A stretch of 64,000 bases of DNA from positions 46,185 through 110,184 of the forward strand of contig JAKLKC010000017.1 of NCBI GenBank assembly GCA_023150875.1, written 5' to 3'. The translations under genes and the position numbers were made by a program. Origin of the DNA: Myxococcota bacterium (lineage in GTDB: Bacteria; Myxococcota_A; UBA796; UBA9615; JAKLKC01). Below are positions 37,295 through 46,099 of this stretch, piece after piece (within the stretch, counting starts at the first letter, position 1; every line of letters starts with the position of its first letter). The notes beneath the pieces are model-generated. The model did not search any database. It was not told the DNA's origin and saw nothing but the letters and a program-made list of their open reading frames with translations.

Positions 37295-38770
37295 TCACGC
37301 CGCGGCGGCGTGCCGACCCGCCAGGTCCCGCTCGACGGCGGCGGCGGCGTGGAGCCCGCTCACCGCCACCGGCGGGACGCTGTAGCCGGGGAAGGTGGTC
37401 TGACCCGCCAGGTAGAGCCCCGCGATCCCCGGGCGGCACGGGAAGAGGGACAGCGGGCTCGTCGCGGTGGACAGGCCATAGAGCGCACCCTGCGGGAGGT
37501 GCATGTCCCGCTCGAACTCCCCGGGACCGCGGACCCGGCTCACCGCCACGTCGATGGGGTGGTGGCGCGAGAGCATCTCCAGGGTGCTCTGGACCACCTC
37601 GGTCTTCCGCGCCTCGTCCCAGGCGGAGAAGGGGATCTGCTGATCGATGGGCGGGAACACCTCCACCACGCTGCCGCCGGGCGGCGCGATGGTGGGATCC
37701 ACGGTGGTGGGTACCGACCAGGCCAGCCACTCGCGCTCTCGGCTGCCCGAGGCGAAGTAGCGGTGGTGCTCCTCCATCGGGGGGAGCACGCTCAGGTTGA
37801 GGCTCGGCGCGTTCAGGCCGTTGCGTAGCCCGAGCTGCACGTTCACCGAGCGCTGGGAGAGCTCCGCCGTGCGTGCCTTGCGGCCGAGCGCCGGCGGGAC
37901 CACCGAGGGATCGAGCAGCCGGGAGAGGGTGAGCATCCCGCTGACCGTCGAGATCACCGCGTCCGCCTCGACGTGCCCCAGCCCCTCGATCCGCACTCCG
38001 CGCACCCGGCCGCCCTCGACGAGGATCCGCTCCGCGGGGGCGTGGAGGTTGATCTCGCCGCCGTAGCGGGAGATGGCCGTGCCCAGCGCCTGTGGGATCC
38101 GGCCCATTCCGCCCACGGGCAGATGGGTCCCCTCGAGGATCGACGCCACCAGGCCCAGCAGTCCGATGGCCGGGGAGCGCTCGGCCGGCACCCCGGAGTA
38201 GAGCACCGTGCCGGCCAGCGCCGCGCGCACCGCCGGGTGGCTCACGGATCGGCGCAGGTCGTCGGCCATGGTCCTCCGCAGGCGAGGCAGGTAGCGCCAG
38301 GTCTTGCCCAGCATCCTCGGCACCGAGGGCGGCTGGAACATCAGCTCGACCACGTCCCGGTACAGCGGGGTCCAGGAGCGGACCAGGGCCTGGATCTCCT
38401 CCCTCGTCCGCCCGGGATCGAATGGGGTGGACCCGCCCTCCACGGTGACGTCCACGCCGTCGCCGTGGGTCACGACGCTCCCATCCGGCAGCCATGTGGT
38501 GGAGTTGGCGGTGACCCGACGCAGGGGCAGCAGTTCTTCTCGAGAGAGCCCCAGGTGCTCGAACACCCGATCGAGCACGCCGCGCAGGAGCAGGAACACC
38601 GCCCCGTCGTTGAAGGTGTAGCCGCCGAGGGTGGTGCCCCCGCAGCATCCGCCCAGCTTCCCGTTCGCCTCGAACAGGCGGACCCGGTAGCCGTGCTTGG
38701 CCAGGATCCCGCCCGCGGTGAGCCCCGAGACTCCGCCGCCGATGACCACCACCGTCTTCTCCCGCGTCAT
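37295..38770 (-). CDS. CrtI-type FAD-dependent desaturase/oxidoreductase
   Basis: A 491-residue flavoprotein of the phytoene desaturase/carotenoid isomerase group. The N-terminal dinucleotide fold VVVIGGGVSGLTAGGILAKH is followed by GKLGGCCGG, and the C-terminal GLYLAGQTTFPGYSVPPVAVSG matches the family's FAD-closing motif. No other carotenoid gene is near. It is the last gene of the TetR-controlled unit (44-bp gap from the DUF2269-like gene). The substrate could be a carotenoid, a sterol/retinol-like compound or another polyene. Confidence 0.85.
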   Translation of the reverse strand: MTREKTVVVIGGGVSGLTAGGILAKHGYRVRLFEANGKLGGCCGGTTLGGYTFNDGAVFLLLRGVLDRVFEHLGLSREELLPLRRVTANSTTWLPDGSVVTHGDGVDVTVEGGSTPFDPGRTREEIQALVRSWTPLYRDVVELMFQPPSVPRMLGKTWRYLPRLRRTMADDLRRSVSHPAVRAALAGTVLYSGVPAERSPAIGLLGLVASILEGTHLPVGGMGRIPQALGTAISRYGGEINLHAPAERILVEGGRVRGVRIEGLGHVEADAVISTVSGMLTLSRLLDPSVVPPALGRKARTAELSQRSVNVQLGLRNGLNAPSLNLSVLPPMEEHHRYFASGSREREWLAWSVPTTVDPTIAPPGGSVVEVFPPIDQQIPFSAWDEARKTEVVQSTLEMLSRHHPIDVAVSRVRGPGEFERDMHLPQGALYGLSTATSPLSLFPCRPGIAGLYLAGQTTFPGYSVPPVAVSGLHAAAAVERDLAGRHAAAA

Positions 38771-38814
38771 GGCTTCCTCCAGTCCCGTCGTCGACTGCTC
38801 TCGCTGTTGGGGCT

Positions 38815-39396
38815 TCAGCGGGCCCCGACCGCCGGCACGGCGTGGGGATCCGCCGCGTGCGATCCGCGCCGGAGCGCCGCGCCGATCCCCAGGGCCACCC
38901 CGCAGGCCACGGCCAGCGCCCCCACGGTCCCCACCAGGCCAGGCTTGTTCGTCATCAGGAAGATCGCCGCCAGGTCACCGGCCACCATCAGGTCGAAGGC
39001 GACGAGCCACGAGGTCCTCCGCCGCAGCGCATCGATCCGGGGCGGCACCGCGCCGTCGGGCTGGGACCCCACCGCCTCCTCCAGCGCCCCGGCCCCGGCA
39101 CCGATGGTCCGGGCCCCGTAGGCGGAGCTCACGACGAACAGCGCGAGCGAGGCGAAGAACCACGGGTGGGTCCACCAGCCCTTCGAGCCCAGGTACAGCC
39201 CGGTGGCCAGGAGGACCATCGCCGCGATCGGGTTGAGCCGAGACGAGCGCCGTGCCAAGGAGAGCCAGAGCCGAAGCGCCGAGGTGCTCTCCGCGCTCCC
39301 GATCGCCGCGCGAAGGTAGAGAGAGGACAGCGAGTGCCCCACCAGGGCCACCCCGGCGACGACGTGGACGAACACCACCAGCGAGTCGAGACTCAC
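38815..39396 (-). CDS. DUF2269-like integral membrane protein
   Basis: A 193-residue protein with about four membrane helices (VVFVHVVAGVALVGHSLSSLYL, RLNPIAAMVLLATGLYLG, HPWFFASLALFVVSSAYG, LVGTVGALAVACGVALG). It resembles DUF2269. GTG 39396 overlaps the tetR stop (GTGA) and has an ideal AGGAGGTG site. Expression is therefore tied to the regulator. The function of the family is unknown. Confidence 0.75.
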   Translation of the reverse strand: MSLDSLVVFVHVVAGVALVGHSLSSLYLRAAIGSAESTSALRLWLSLARRSSRLNPIAAMVLLATGLYLGSKGWWTHPWFFASLALFVVSSAYGARTIGAGAGALEEAVGSQPDGAVPPRIDALRRRTSWLVAFDLMVAGDLAAIFLMTNKPGLVGTVGALAVACGVALGIGAALRRGSHAADPHAVPAVGAR

Positions 39397-40052
39397 GACA
39401 CACCTCCTGCTCTGGAAGCCTCGCGCTGCTCGCCAGACGGCCCGCGCCCGGGGGGGCGGAGCGCCGCGGAGAGCAGCTCGATCAAGTCCTCGGTTTCCGC
39501 GCCCTGATCGCTCCCTTCGCCTTCCTGCTTGGCCAGCTCGGTCATGCCGACCAGCGCCGCGAACGTGGTGCGTGCCACCGCCTCGGGACGGAGATCGGCG
39601 CGGATCTCTCCGAGCGCCTGGCCGCGGCGGATCAGCTCGGCGAACTGCTCGAGCGCGGGCCGGTGCAGCGCCTCCACCCACGGGCGGAGCTCGGCGTCCC
39701 TGGCGAAGTCGGCGGCCAGCCGAGGCAGGCACATCAGGCCCGGGTCGCGCGCGAACGCCCGGGCCCGCCGCCGGAGCTGCTCGAAGAACTGCTCCAGCAA
39801 CGGGGCGCCGGAGTCGGAGATCGCGCGGAGCTGGCCGACGAGCTCGGACTGCTTGGCCTCGTAGACCGCGAGGGCCAGCTCCTGCTTGGAGCGGTAGTGG
39901 TGGTAGAAGGCACCCTTCGAGAGCCCGGTCGCCGCGATGAGGTCGCTGTAGGAGGTGCCGTGGTACCCCCGAGCGGCGAAGCGCCCGGCCGCAACCTCGA
40001 GCAGCCTCCTCCGGGTGACGTCTCTCTTTGGCTCCGCCAGCGGTTCGTTCAT
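39393..40052 (-). CDS. TetR-family transcriptional regulator
   Basis: A 219-residue TetR/AcrR regulator. The N-terminal helix-turn-helix (TSYSDLIAATGLSKGAFYHHYRSKQEL, about residues 34-58) is typical. The C-terminal ligand domain is Ala/Leu-rich. ATG 40052 is chosen over a GTG 18 bases upstream, because the nearest operator starts at 40069 and would overlap a longer gene. It heads an operon with the DUF2269-like and CrtI-like genes and very likely represses it. Confidence 0.92.
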   Translation of the reverse strand: MNEPLAEPKRDVTRRRLLEVAAGRFAARGYHGTSYSDLIAATGLSKGAFYHHYRSKQELALAVYEAKQSELVGQLRAISDSGAPLLEQFFEQLRRRARAFARDPGLMCLPRLAADFARDAELRPWVEALHRPALEQFAELIRRGQALGEIRADLRPEAVARTTFAALVGMTELAKQEGEGSDQGAETEDLIELLSAALRPPGRGPSGEQREASRAGGVS

Positions 40053-40068
40053 GAGACGCAGCATAACC

Positions 40069-40082
40069 ACCGACCGGTTGGT
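40069..40082. promoter_or_regulatory. TetR operator, copy 1 (near-palindrome)
   Basis: ACCGACCGGTTGGT differs from the perfect palindrome of copy 2 by one base. It lies 17 bp upstream of the tetR ATG, in position to block transcription. The size fits a TetR-dimer site. Confidence 0.75.
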
Positions 40083-40090
40083 ATGTCAAT

Positions 40091-40104
40091 ACCGACCGGT
40101 CGGT
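40091..40104. promoter_or_regulatory. TetR operator, copy 2 (perfect palindrome)
   Basis: ACCGACCGGTCGGT is a perfect 14-bp palindrome, 22 bp centre-to-centre from copy 1, on nearly the same face of the helix (two turns). Tandem sites suggest two dimers binding cooperatively. The divergent kinase gene begins 155 bp away and might also be affected. Confidence 0.75.
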
Positions 40105-40258
40105 TTTTTTGTCGGGGTGGACGCCGAGCGTGGCCCCAGGCCGAAGGGTCATCGGCCCCACGGCCTCACGAAGCGACCGGCAGGCACATCCTCCTCGCCC
40201 TCTACCCCGCCCCGCCGGCGCGGATATGATGGCGGGGTCGTCCGGGAGGGTCGCGGGG

Positions 40259-42205
40259 ATGGTGGGCCAGGAGCGCGGCGGTTACGTCCTGATCGAGAAG
40301 ATCGGGACCGGCGGGCAGGGGGACGTGTGGCTCGCCGAGAAGTGCGGGGCGGTGGAGTTCCGCAAGCCGGTCGCCGTCAAGGTCGTCGATCCGCGGGACC
40401 CGGACCGGGGGAGGTGGGCGGAGCGGGCCCTGGACGAGGTGCGGATCGGGCAGTACCTCCAGCACGCCAACGTGGTGTCCGTGCTCGACTGCCTGGAGGT
40501 CGAGGGGTGCCTGTGGATCGTGATGGAGCACGTCGACGGGCTGAGCCTGGCGGGACTCCTGGGGCGGCGGCGACGGGAGGGGCTGCCGCCCCGGCTGGCG
40601 GCGCGGGTGGCCCGGGACGTCTGCGCGGGGCTCCACTACGCCCACGAGGCCCTCGGTCCCGACGGGGCGTCGATGGGACTGGTCCACCGGGACGTCAAGC
40701 CCGGGAACGTGCTGATCTCCCGGGACGGCGCGGTGAAGATCGGCGACTTCGGGATCGCCAAGGCGCGCTCGAACGTCGTGCGGACCCGGCCCGGCGCCGC
40801 CGCCGGGACGCCCTGGTACATGAGTCCCGAGCAGCGGGGCGGCGGGGCCGTCGACCGCCGCTCCGACGTCTTCGCCGTGGGGGCGGTCCTCGCCGAGATG
40901 CTGACGGGCGAGGCGACGTTCGCGCCGGCCACCGCTTCCCAGGACGTCGCCGCGGCGGCCATGGCGATGCTCATGGCCGAGGGCCCGGCGAGCCCTCTGC
41001 GGCGGATCGAGGCCCTCGCCCCGTCCCTGGCCCCCATCGTCGCCCGGGCCCTGAGCCCCCGCCGGGAGGACCGCTACCCCACCGCGGCCGAGATGGCCCG
41101 GGCGCTGGAGGACGCCGAGGCCTCGCTCCCCGCCGCCCCTCCCCTGGGCGATCTCCTCGGGGCCCTCCTGGGTGCGCCCGAGCCCCGCAGGCCCGCCGGA
41201 CGGCCCTCCCCCCCAAGCGCCGGGACCACCCCCGTGCCCCCCAGCGACGGGGAGGAGTGGGCGACGGAGACGGTAAACCGGGACGGCGGGGTCGAGCCCC
41301 TGAGGGTGTGTCCCCGGGGCAGGGACGGGGCCCGCCGCGACCTGGCCGAGGCCGCGAGGGAGGCGGGGGACGGCGGGACCCTCCGGCTGGCCGCCGGCCG
41401 CCACCGCCTGGACGCGGCGCTGGAGGTCACGGGGAACCTGCGCCTGGAGGCCGAGGCGGGCGCCCGCCCCGTCGTCGTGGGCGCGCCCCCCCTCCTCCGG
41501 GTGGGGGACGGGGGCTGGGTGCGGCTGGTGGGCGTGAGCTTCGTGGGCGCCGGAGGCGGCGGCCCCGTGTTGGAGTTCCTGGGCACGGGGCGGTCCGAGT
41601 TGGATGGGTGCGACGTCTCCGGTGGGACGGGAGCGGGGATCTCCGTCGGGGAACGGGCGGAGGCCGTGGTCCGTGGGGGGAGGGTGGATCGGGTCGGGGG
41701 CGACGGGATCCACGCCGCGGGGACGGCCCGACTGGCGGTCCTGGGGACCCGGTGCGAGGGGAACGGCGGCGCGGGGATCCGGGTGGACGAGGACGCGGAG
41801 GCCCAGGTGGAGGGCGCCACCTGCGCCGGGAACCGCGGCGATGGCGTCGTCCTCGCCGGGCGCGCCGCGGGGACGGTGCGCGGCGGGGTCGCGGAGGCCA
41901 ACACCGGCTCGGGGATCCGGACCGCCGGGGAGGCCCGGGCCGACGTCGCAGGGGTCGAGGCCCGCTCCAATGGCCTCCACGGCGTCGTCTTCGAGGGGAG
42001 GGCGTCGGGAGGCGCCGCGGACAACGTATGCGCGCGCCACGACTCCGGTGCGGGCCTGGCGGTGCTGGGGGAGGCCTCCCCCCACCTGGACGCGAACACC
42101 GTGCGTCACAACCGGATCGGGGAGATGCTGGACCGGACCGCCCGGCCCACCCGGGGCCGCCCCACCATCCGGGAGGGGAACCTCCGCAACTTCTTGGAGG
42201 GATGA
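40259..42205 (+). CDS. Ser/Thr protein kinase with beta-helix C-terminal domain
   Basis: A 648-residue protein. The PknB-like kinase (about residues 9-275) has Gly-loop [10 protein letters not shown], Lys41, [15 protein letters not shown] and SPEQ. A Pro-rich linker (about 290-350) follows. The last about 280 residues have the short periodic strands ([55 protein letters not shown]) of a right-handed parallel beta-helix (PbH1). No transmembrane segment is seen. ATG 40259 is picked for its GGGAGGG site. The beta-helix probably binds a carbohydrate or protein ligand and sets kinase activity. Confidence 0.85.
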   Translation: MVGQERGGYVLIEKIGTGGQGDVWLAEKCGAVEFRKPVAVKVVDPRDPDRGRWAERALDEVRIGQYLQHANVVSVLDCLEVEGCLWIVMEHVDGLSLAGLLGRRRREGLPPRLAARVARDVCAGLHYAHEALGPDGASMGLVHRDVKPGNVLISRDGAVKIGDFGIAKARSNVVRTRPGAAAGTPWYMSPEQRGGGAVDRRSDVFAVGAVLAEMLTGEATFAPATASQDVAAAAMAMLMAEGPASPLRRIEALAPSLAPIVARALSPRREDRYPTAAEMARALEDAEASLPAAPPLGDLLGALLGAPEPRRPAGRPSPPSAGTTPVPPSDGEEWATETVNRDGGVEPLRVCPRGRDGARRDLAEAAREAGDGGTLRLAAGRHRLDAALEVTGNLRLEAEAGARPVVVGAPPLLRVGDGGWVRLVGVSFVGAGGGGPVLEFLGTGRSELDGCDVSGGTGAGISVGERAEAVVRGGRVDRVGGDGIHAAGTARLAVLGTRCEGNGGAGIRVDEDAEAQVEGATCAGNRGDGVVLAGRAAGTVRGGVAEANTGSGIRTAGEARADVAGVEARSNGLHGVVFEGRASGGAADNVCARHDSGAGLAVLGEASPHLDANTVRHNRIGEMLDRTARPTRGRPTIREGNLRNFLEG

Positions 42206-42259
42206 GGCGACGACGGGGGCCCCGCCCGGTCGCAGCGGAGTCTGATGAATGACCCGGGC

Positions 42260-45200
42260 TCAGCCCTCCTCGGCCGGCTGGGCCCCCTCGGGTGCGGAGG
42301 CCCCTCCCCCTTCGTCTCCCCCGGTGGCCCCCTCCCCGTTCGCCGGGTCCGCGCCCGCACTCTTCGCGTCGCCGGCCGCACCGCCGCTCCCCTTGCCCGC
42401 GCCGGCCGAGCCCCCGGCGCCGTCCTTCCCCGCGCCGGAGGATGGAGTCCCGCCGCCGCCGCGGGGGGGCGGGGCCGCCGCCCCCCCTTCGGGCTTCGGG
42501 GGCTTCCTGGACGTCCCACCTCGCCCCGCCGGAGCGGGGGCGGAGGCCAGCCCGGCCTCCTCCAGCAGCGTGGAGTGGCGGGGGATCCGCGGGGCGCGGG
42601 CCCCCTCGGGCGCGAAGACCTCCTCCACCAGGTCCGCCAGCGGATCCCCCTCGGCCTCATCCGGGGGCGGGGCCGCGACGATCCCCGCATCCCTCAGGCA
42701 AGCCGCGAAGTGCCGCTCGAAGTCCGGGCCCGATCCGCCGATCCCCCCGGTGTCCGCCTCGTAGGAGGCCGACGCCTTGTCCCTCGCCCTCTGGAACCCC
42801 TTGCAGTCCCGGGCCTCCACCCCGACGCTCCTCACCATGTGGCGCCCCAGCAGCCCGATCAGGGGGCGCACCGCCCGCTGGGGATCGCCCCCCTCCGCCT
42901 CGGCGTCGGCGTGGACCCTGCGGAGGAGCCGGGCCAGCTCCTCAGGCTCGCCCCCCGCCAGGATCCCCTGGCAGAGACGCGCCGCGACCGGGAATCCGGC
43001 CCCGTCCAGGACCGCGCACGCCGGGTCCAGGTCCGGCGCGGTCCCCCCGCCGTCGCCGGAGGTGGAGGGATCTCCGGTCTCCGCCGCGGAGATCCCCCCG
43101 GCTTCCGCCCCACCGTCCTCCCCGCCCCGCCCCGGAGGGCGCCCCGCCCACCACAACGCCGCCCACGCCAGCGCAGCGAACACCGCGAGCCCCGCCACCG
43201 GGCCAGCCCACTTCTCCCTGATCCGCCGCCGGGCGTCCGGGCGGGGGAGGATGGTGCGCCACCACGCCGTCCCGCCGGGCGATCCCGCGCCGCGGCCCAC
43301 GGCGAGCTCCACCGGCTGGCGCATCGCCGCCGCCAGCAGCACCCGCTCCACGGTCGCGACGTCCTCCACACGGGACAGGCCCTGGAGCCAGGCCGGCACC
43401 TCGGCGCCGTGGTAGGCGACCCGGACGAAGGGACCGATCGCCAGCAGGTGGCCAATGCCGTCGGTCAGGCCGCCCGGGGGATCCGGGTCCCGCGCCCCCT
43501 CCCGGAAGAACGCGTGGGCCCACCGCCGCGTCCCCAGCAGGGTTCGGACTTCCTCGTACGCCGGCGCTTCGGGCAGAGATGCCAGGTCCGGCACGCCCTC
43601 CCCCGGCGCCGGGAACACCACGCAGCGCTGGCCGGCCGCCATGTGCACCACCAGCACGTCCCCGCCCTGCACCCCTCCCGCCCCCTTCGGCCACAGCGAG
43701 TGGATCCGCATGCTTTCGCCCATGGTCCTGGTCCCCCACGTGGTCGCGGCGGAGAGGTCGTACTCCCCCGCGCTCTCCTGAATCCACTCCAACCGTGCGT
43801 GGGCCGGGATCCCCGCGGCGATCACCCGCCAGTCCTCGGGCCCCAGCTCCGCCAGGATCTCCCGCGGCATTCGCCGCCCGTACCCTCGGAGGCGCAGGAG
43901 GTCCCACCCGAGGGCGGGCATGATCCGATCCCGGAGCTCGGCGTTCCGGGCGAGGCACAGCGCCGCCCTCCGGGGGTCCTTGACGGCCTCCCCCCGGAAC
44001 GCCGACGCCGCGATCCACCACCTCGCCCTCTCCCGGAGGTCGTTCCATGCCCTCGATCCCTGGACCTCGGGGAGGCGCCGATCCCGTACCACCTCGCGGA
44101 CGAGGAGGTCCCACCGCTCCGGCAGCGGGCAGCGGCCCAGGACGTCCGACGACCCGCACCACAGGTCCGCCAGCACCGCCAGGGGGGCGCCGCCCGAGCA
44201 CCAATCGGCGAGGACGCTCCGCACCCCGAGGTCCCGGGTCATCTCCGGGACCAGCTCCCGGGCCCCGCCGGCTCCCCCCGGGGCAGCCCCCCCGTCCCTG
44301 CCCCCCCGCAGCGCCACGTAGCGCCAGAACGCCACCGCCGCGCGCCTCTCCCGGGGAAGGGGCCCCGAGGGCGGGGCGCCGCGGGGCAGCTCCTCCGCCT
44401 CCCGGAGCGCCGCCAGGGAAGGCTCGGGGAGGTCTGCCTCGTAAGCCGGGCTCGGCGAGCCCATGTACTTCTCCAGGATCCGCCCCCGCACCGCCCGGTG
44501 CTGGGGGATCACGGCGTGCAACCGGGCGAAGAGGCGGCCGAGCACGTCGGGCCCGCCGTGGTCCGCCAGGGCCCGGGCGGCCTCCTCGGGGAGGGGCCCC
44601 CGCCAGCCCTCGGCCACCCCCCTCAGCCGGCGCACCCAGCGGTCCCTCTCGTCCCCCGGGGTGGACGCGGCGACGAGGACCGGGCAGGTGCCCATCCAGA
44701 ACGCCTCGCCGATGGCCGACAGGGGCTCGACGGGGGGCGACCACCCCTGGGCACCCAGCATCTCCAGCGCGTCGTGCAGGTCCCGGTCCCGCCGCCGCAG
44801 CCCCTCCCGGTCCCACGCGAACAGCAGGGACACCGGGACCTCCGACACGTCGGCCGCGGCGTCCAGGACCGCCCGGGCCACCCGCCCCCGGACCTCGCCC
44901 TCCCGGAGCCGCCGCCACAGCTCGATCCGCGCCGCCTGGCCCGCCGAGGCGATGAGCTGTTCCACCGCCCACGCCGGCCAGTCGGCCTCGTCCGCCGGGA
45001 GCCAGGGCCGCGCCTGCTCCACCCCCAGGGAAGGGGCGACGGCCGCCGCCAGCTCCGGTTCCCGGATCCCCGCCCACTCGATGGCCGTCCTCAGGCCCGC
45101 GGCGGTGGGCTCCCGGCCGAGGACGATGGAGAAGCGGGACCCCTCCCGGACCGTGGTGAACGTGCCCGGGAGGCCCTGGACCCAGGGCGTGGGGCGCCGC

Positions 45201-46099
45201 TCCCCGAACGGCCGCCACGCCGCCGCCGCCCGCTCCGCGACCCGCCGGATCTCCCTCTCTCTCGCCCCCTCCGTCCGCCTCCCGCCGTCCCCGGGTGGCG
45301 CCACGTGAAGCTCCACGTCGGCGCCGTCCACCCGGACGTGGTGGCGGACCGCCTCCTCGACGCGGACGCTCTCCACCAGGGCCTCGTAGGGGGACGCCCC
45401 CGGGAGCCGGAGCCGCTCCGGGATCGCCGCGACGGGCCCCAGCGCCTCCAGGTGCCGCGCCCTCTCCCGCGCCCGGTCCGACACCGCCGGGACCGGGGCG
45501 CGGGGGTCCAGCACCAGGAACCCGCAGCCGGTCCAGTAGGCGACGTCGGGGAGCCCCGAGCCCCCGGTGACCGCCGCCAGGGGCGCCGCTTCGGGGGCCA
45601 GCAGGAGCGCCGCCCGCAGGACCCGCGCCACGTCCTCGGCGGCGGCCGCGGGCACCACCCGCTCCCCCCGGGACAGCGCCTCCAGCAGGTCCAACGCCCG
45701 GGGCGCCCACTCCCCGAGGTCCGCCTCCGCACCCTCCCCCGTCGCCCCCGAGTAGAAGCTCGGCGCCGCGCCGGAGGCCCACGAGAGCAGCGCCGGGATC
45801 CCCCCGCAGAACAGGTCGGCGTCCCGATCCGGGGCCCCCGGCCCGCGGTCGATCCAGGTGCACCGGACGATGGGCTCCAGCCGGGTGGTGCCGTCGATCC
45901 CCGGCTCCCTGTGGGCGCGCAGCAGGGCGACGGTCCCGCCGGAGACCACCAGGACGGCGGGGCCCGCCGGGTGGTCCTCCACCCGCTGGTACAGGTGGAC
46001 CGCCCCGTCCCGGACGTGAGCGTGAGGGGGATCGCGGTCGAAGCAGGGGGCCGCGTCCGGCCGCCACCGGCGGTACTCCGCGGTGCCGGTGGCGCTCAT
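42260..46099 (-). CDS. Large single-TM protein of a GTPase-linked three-gene system
   Basis: A 1279-residue protein that I do not recognise. Residues 1 to about 960 are soluble, with many Trp and Arg and no known motif that I can see. One membrane helix (VAGLAVFAALAWAALWWAG, about residues 966-984) follows. The last about 90 residues are Gly/Ala/Pro low complexity. The ATG overlaps the stop of the GTPase-like gene (ATGA), so it is made together with it. The size and layout recall the large partners (GAP-type) of GTPase-centred bacterial conflict systems, but similarity by sequence was not tested. It may be the sensor or effector. Confidence 0.75.
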   Translation of the reverse strand: MSATGTAEYRRWRPDAAPCFDRDPPHAHVRDGAVHLYQRVEDHPAGPAVLVVSGGTVALLRAHREPGIDGTTRLEPIVRCTWIDRGPGAPDRDADLFCGGIPALLSWASGAAPSFYSGATGEGAEADLGEWAPRALDLLEALSRGERVVPAAAAEDVARVLRAALLLAPEAAPLAAVTGGSGLPDVAYWTGCGFLVLDPRAPVPAVSDRARERARHLEALGPVAAIPERLRLPGASPYEALVESVRVEEAVRHHVRVDGADVELHVAPPGDGGRRTEGAREREIRRVAERAAAAWRPFGERRPTPWVQGLPGTFTTVREGSRFSIVLGREPTAAGLRTAIEWAGIREPELAAAVAPSLGVEQARPWLPADEADWPAWAVEQLIASAGQAARIELWRRLREGEVRGRVARAVLDAAADVSEVPVSLLFAWDREGLRRRDRDLHDALEMLGAQGWSPPVEPLSAIGEAFWMGTCPVLVAASTPGDERDRWVRRLRGVAEGWRGPLPEEAARALADHGGPDVLGRLFARLHAVIPQHRAVRGRILEKYMGSPSPAYEADLPEPSLAALREAEELPRGAPPSGPLPRERRAAVAFWRYVALRGGRDGGAAPGGAGGARELVPEMTRDLGVRSVLADWCSGGAPLAVLADLWCGSSDVLGRCPLPERWDLLVREVVRDRRLPEVQGSRAWNDLRERARWWIAASAFRGEAVKDPRRAALCLARNAELRDRIMPALGWDLLRLRGYGRRMPREILAELGPEDWRVIAAGIPAHARLEWIQESAGEYDLSAATTWGTRTMGESMRIHSLWPKGAGGVQGGDVLVVHMAAGQRCVVFPAPGEGVPDLASLPEAPAYEEVRTLLGTRRWAHAFFREGARDPDPPGGLTDGIGHLLAIGPFVRVAYHGAEVPAWLQGLSRVEDVATVERVLLAAAMRQPVELAVGRGAGSPGGTAWWRTILPRPDARRRIREKWAGPVAGLAVFAALAWAALWWAGRPPGRGGEDGGAEAGGISAAETGDPSTSGDGGGTAPDLDPACAVLDGAGFPVAARLCQGILAGGEPEELARLLRRVHADAEAEGGDPQRAVRPLIGLLGRHMVRSVGVEARDCKGFQRARDKASASYEADTGGIGGSGPDFERHFAACLRDAGIVAAPPPDEAEGDPLADLVEEVFAPEGARAPRIPRHSTLLEEAGLASAPAPAGRGGTSRKPPKPEGGAAAPPPRGGGGTPSSGAGKDGAGGSAGAGKGSGGAAGDAKSAGADPANGEGATGGDEGGGASAPEGAQPAEEG

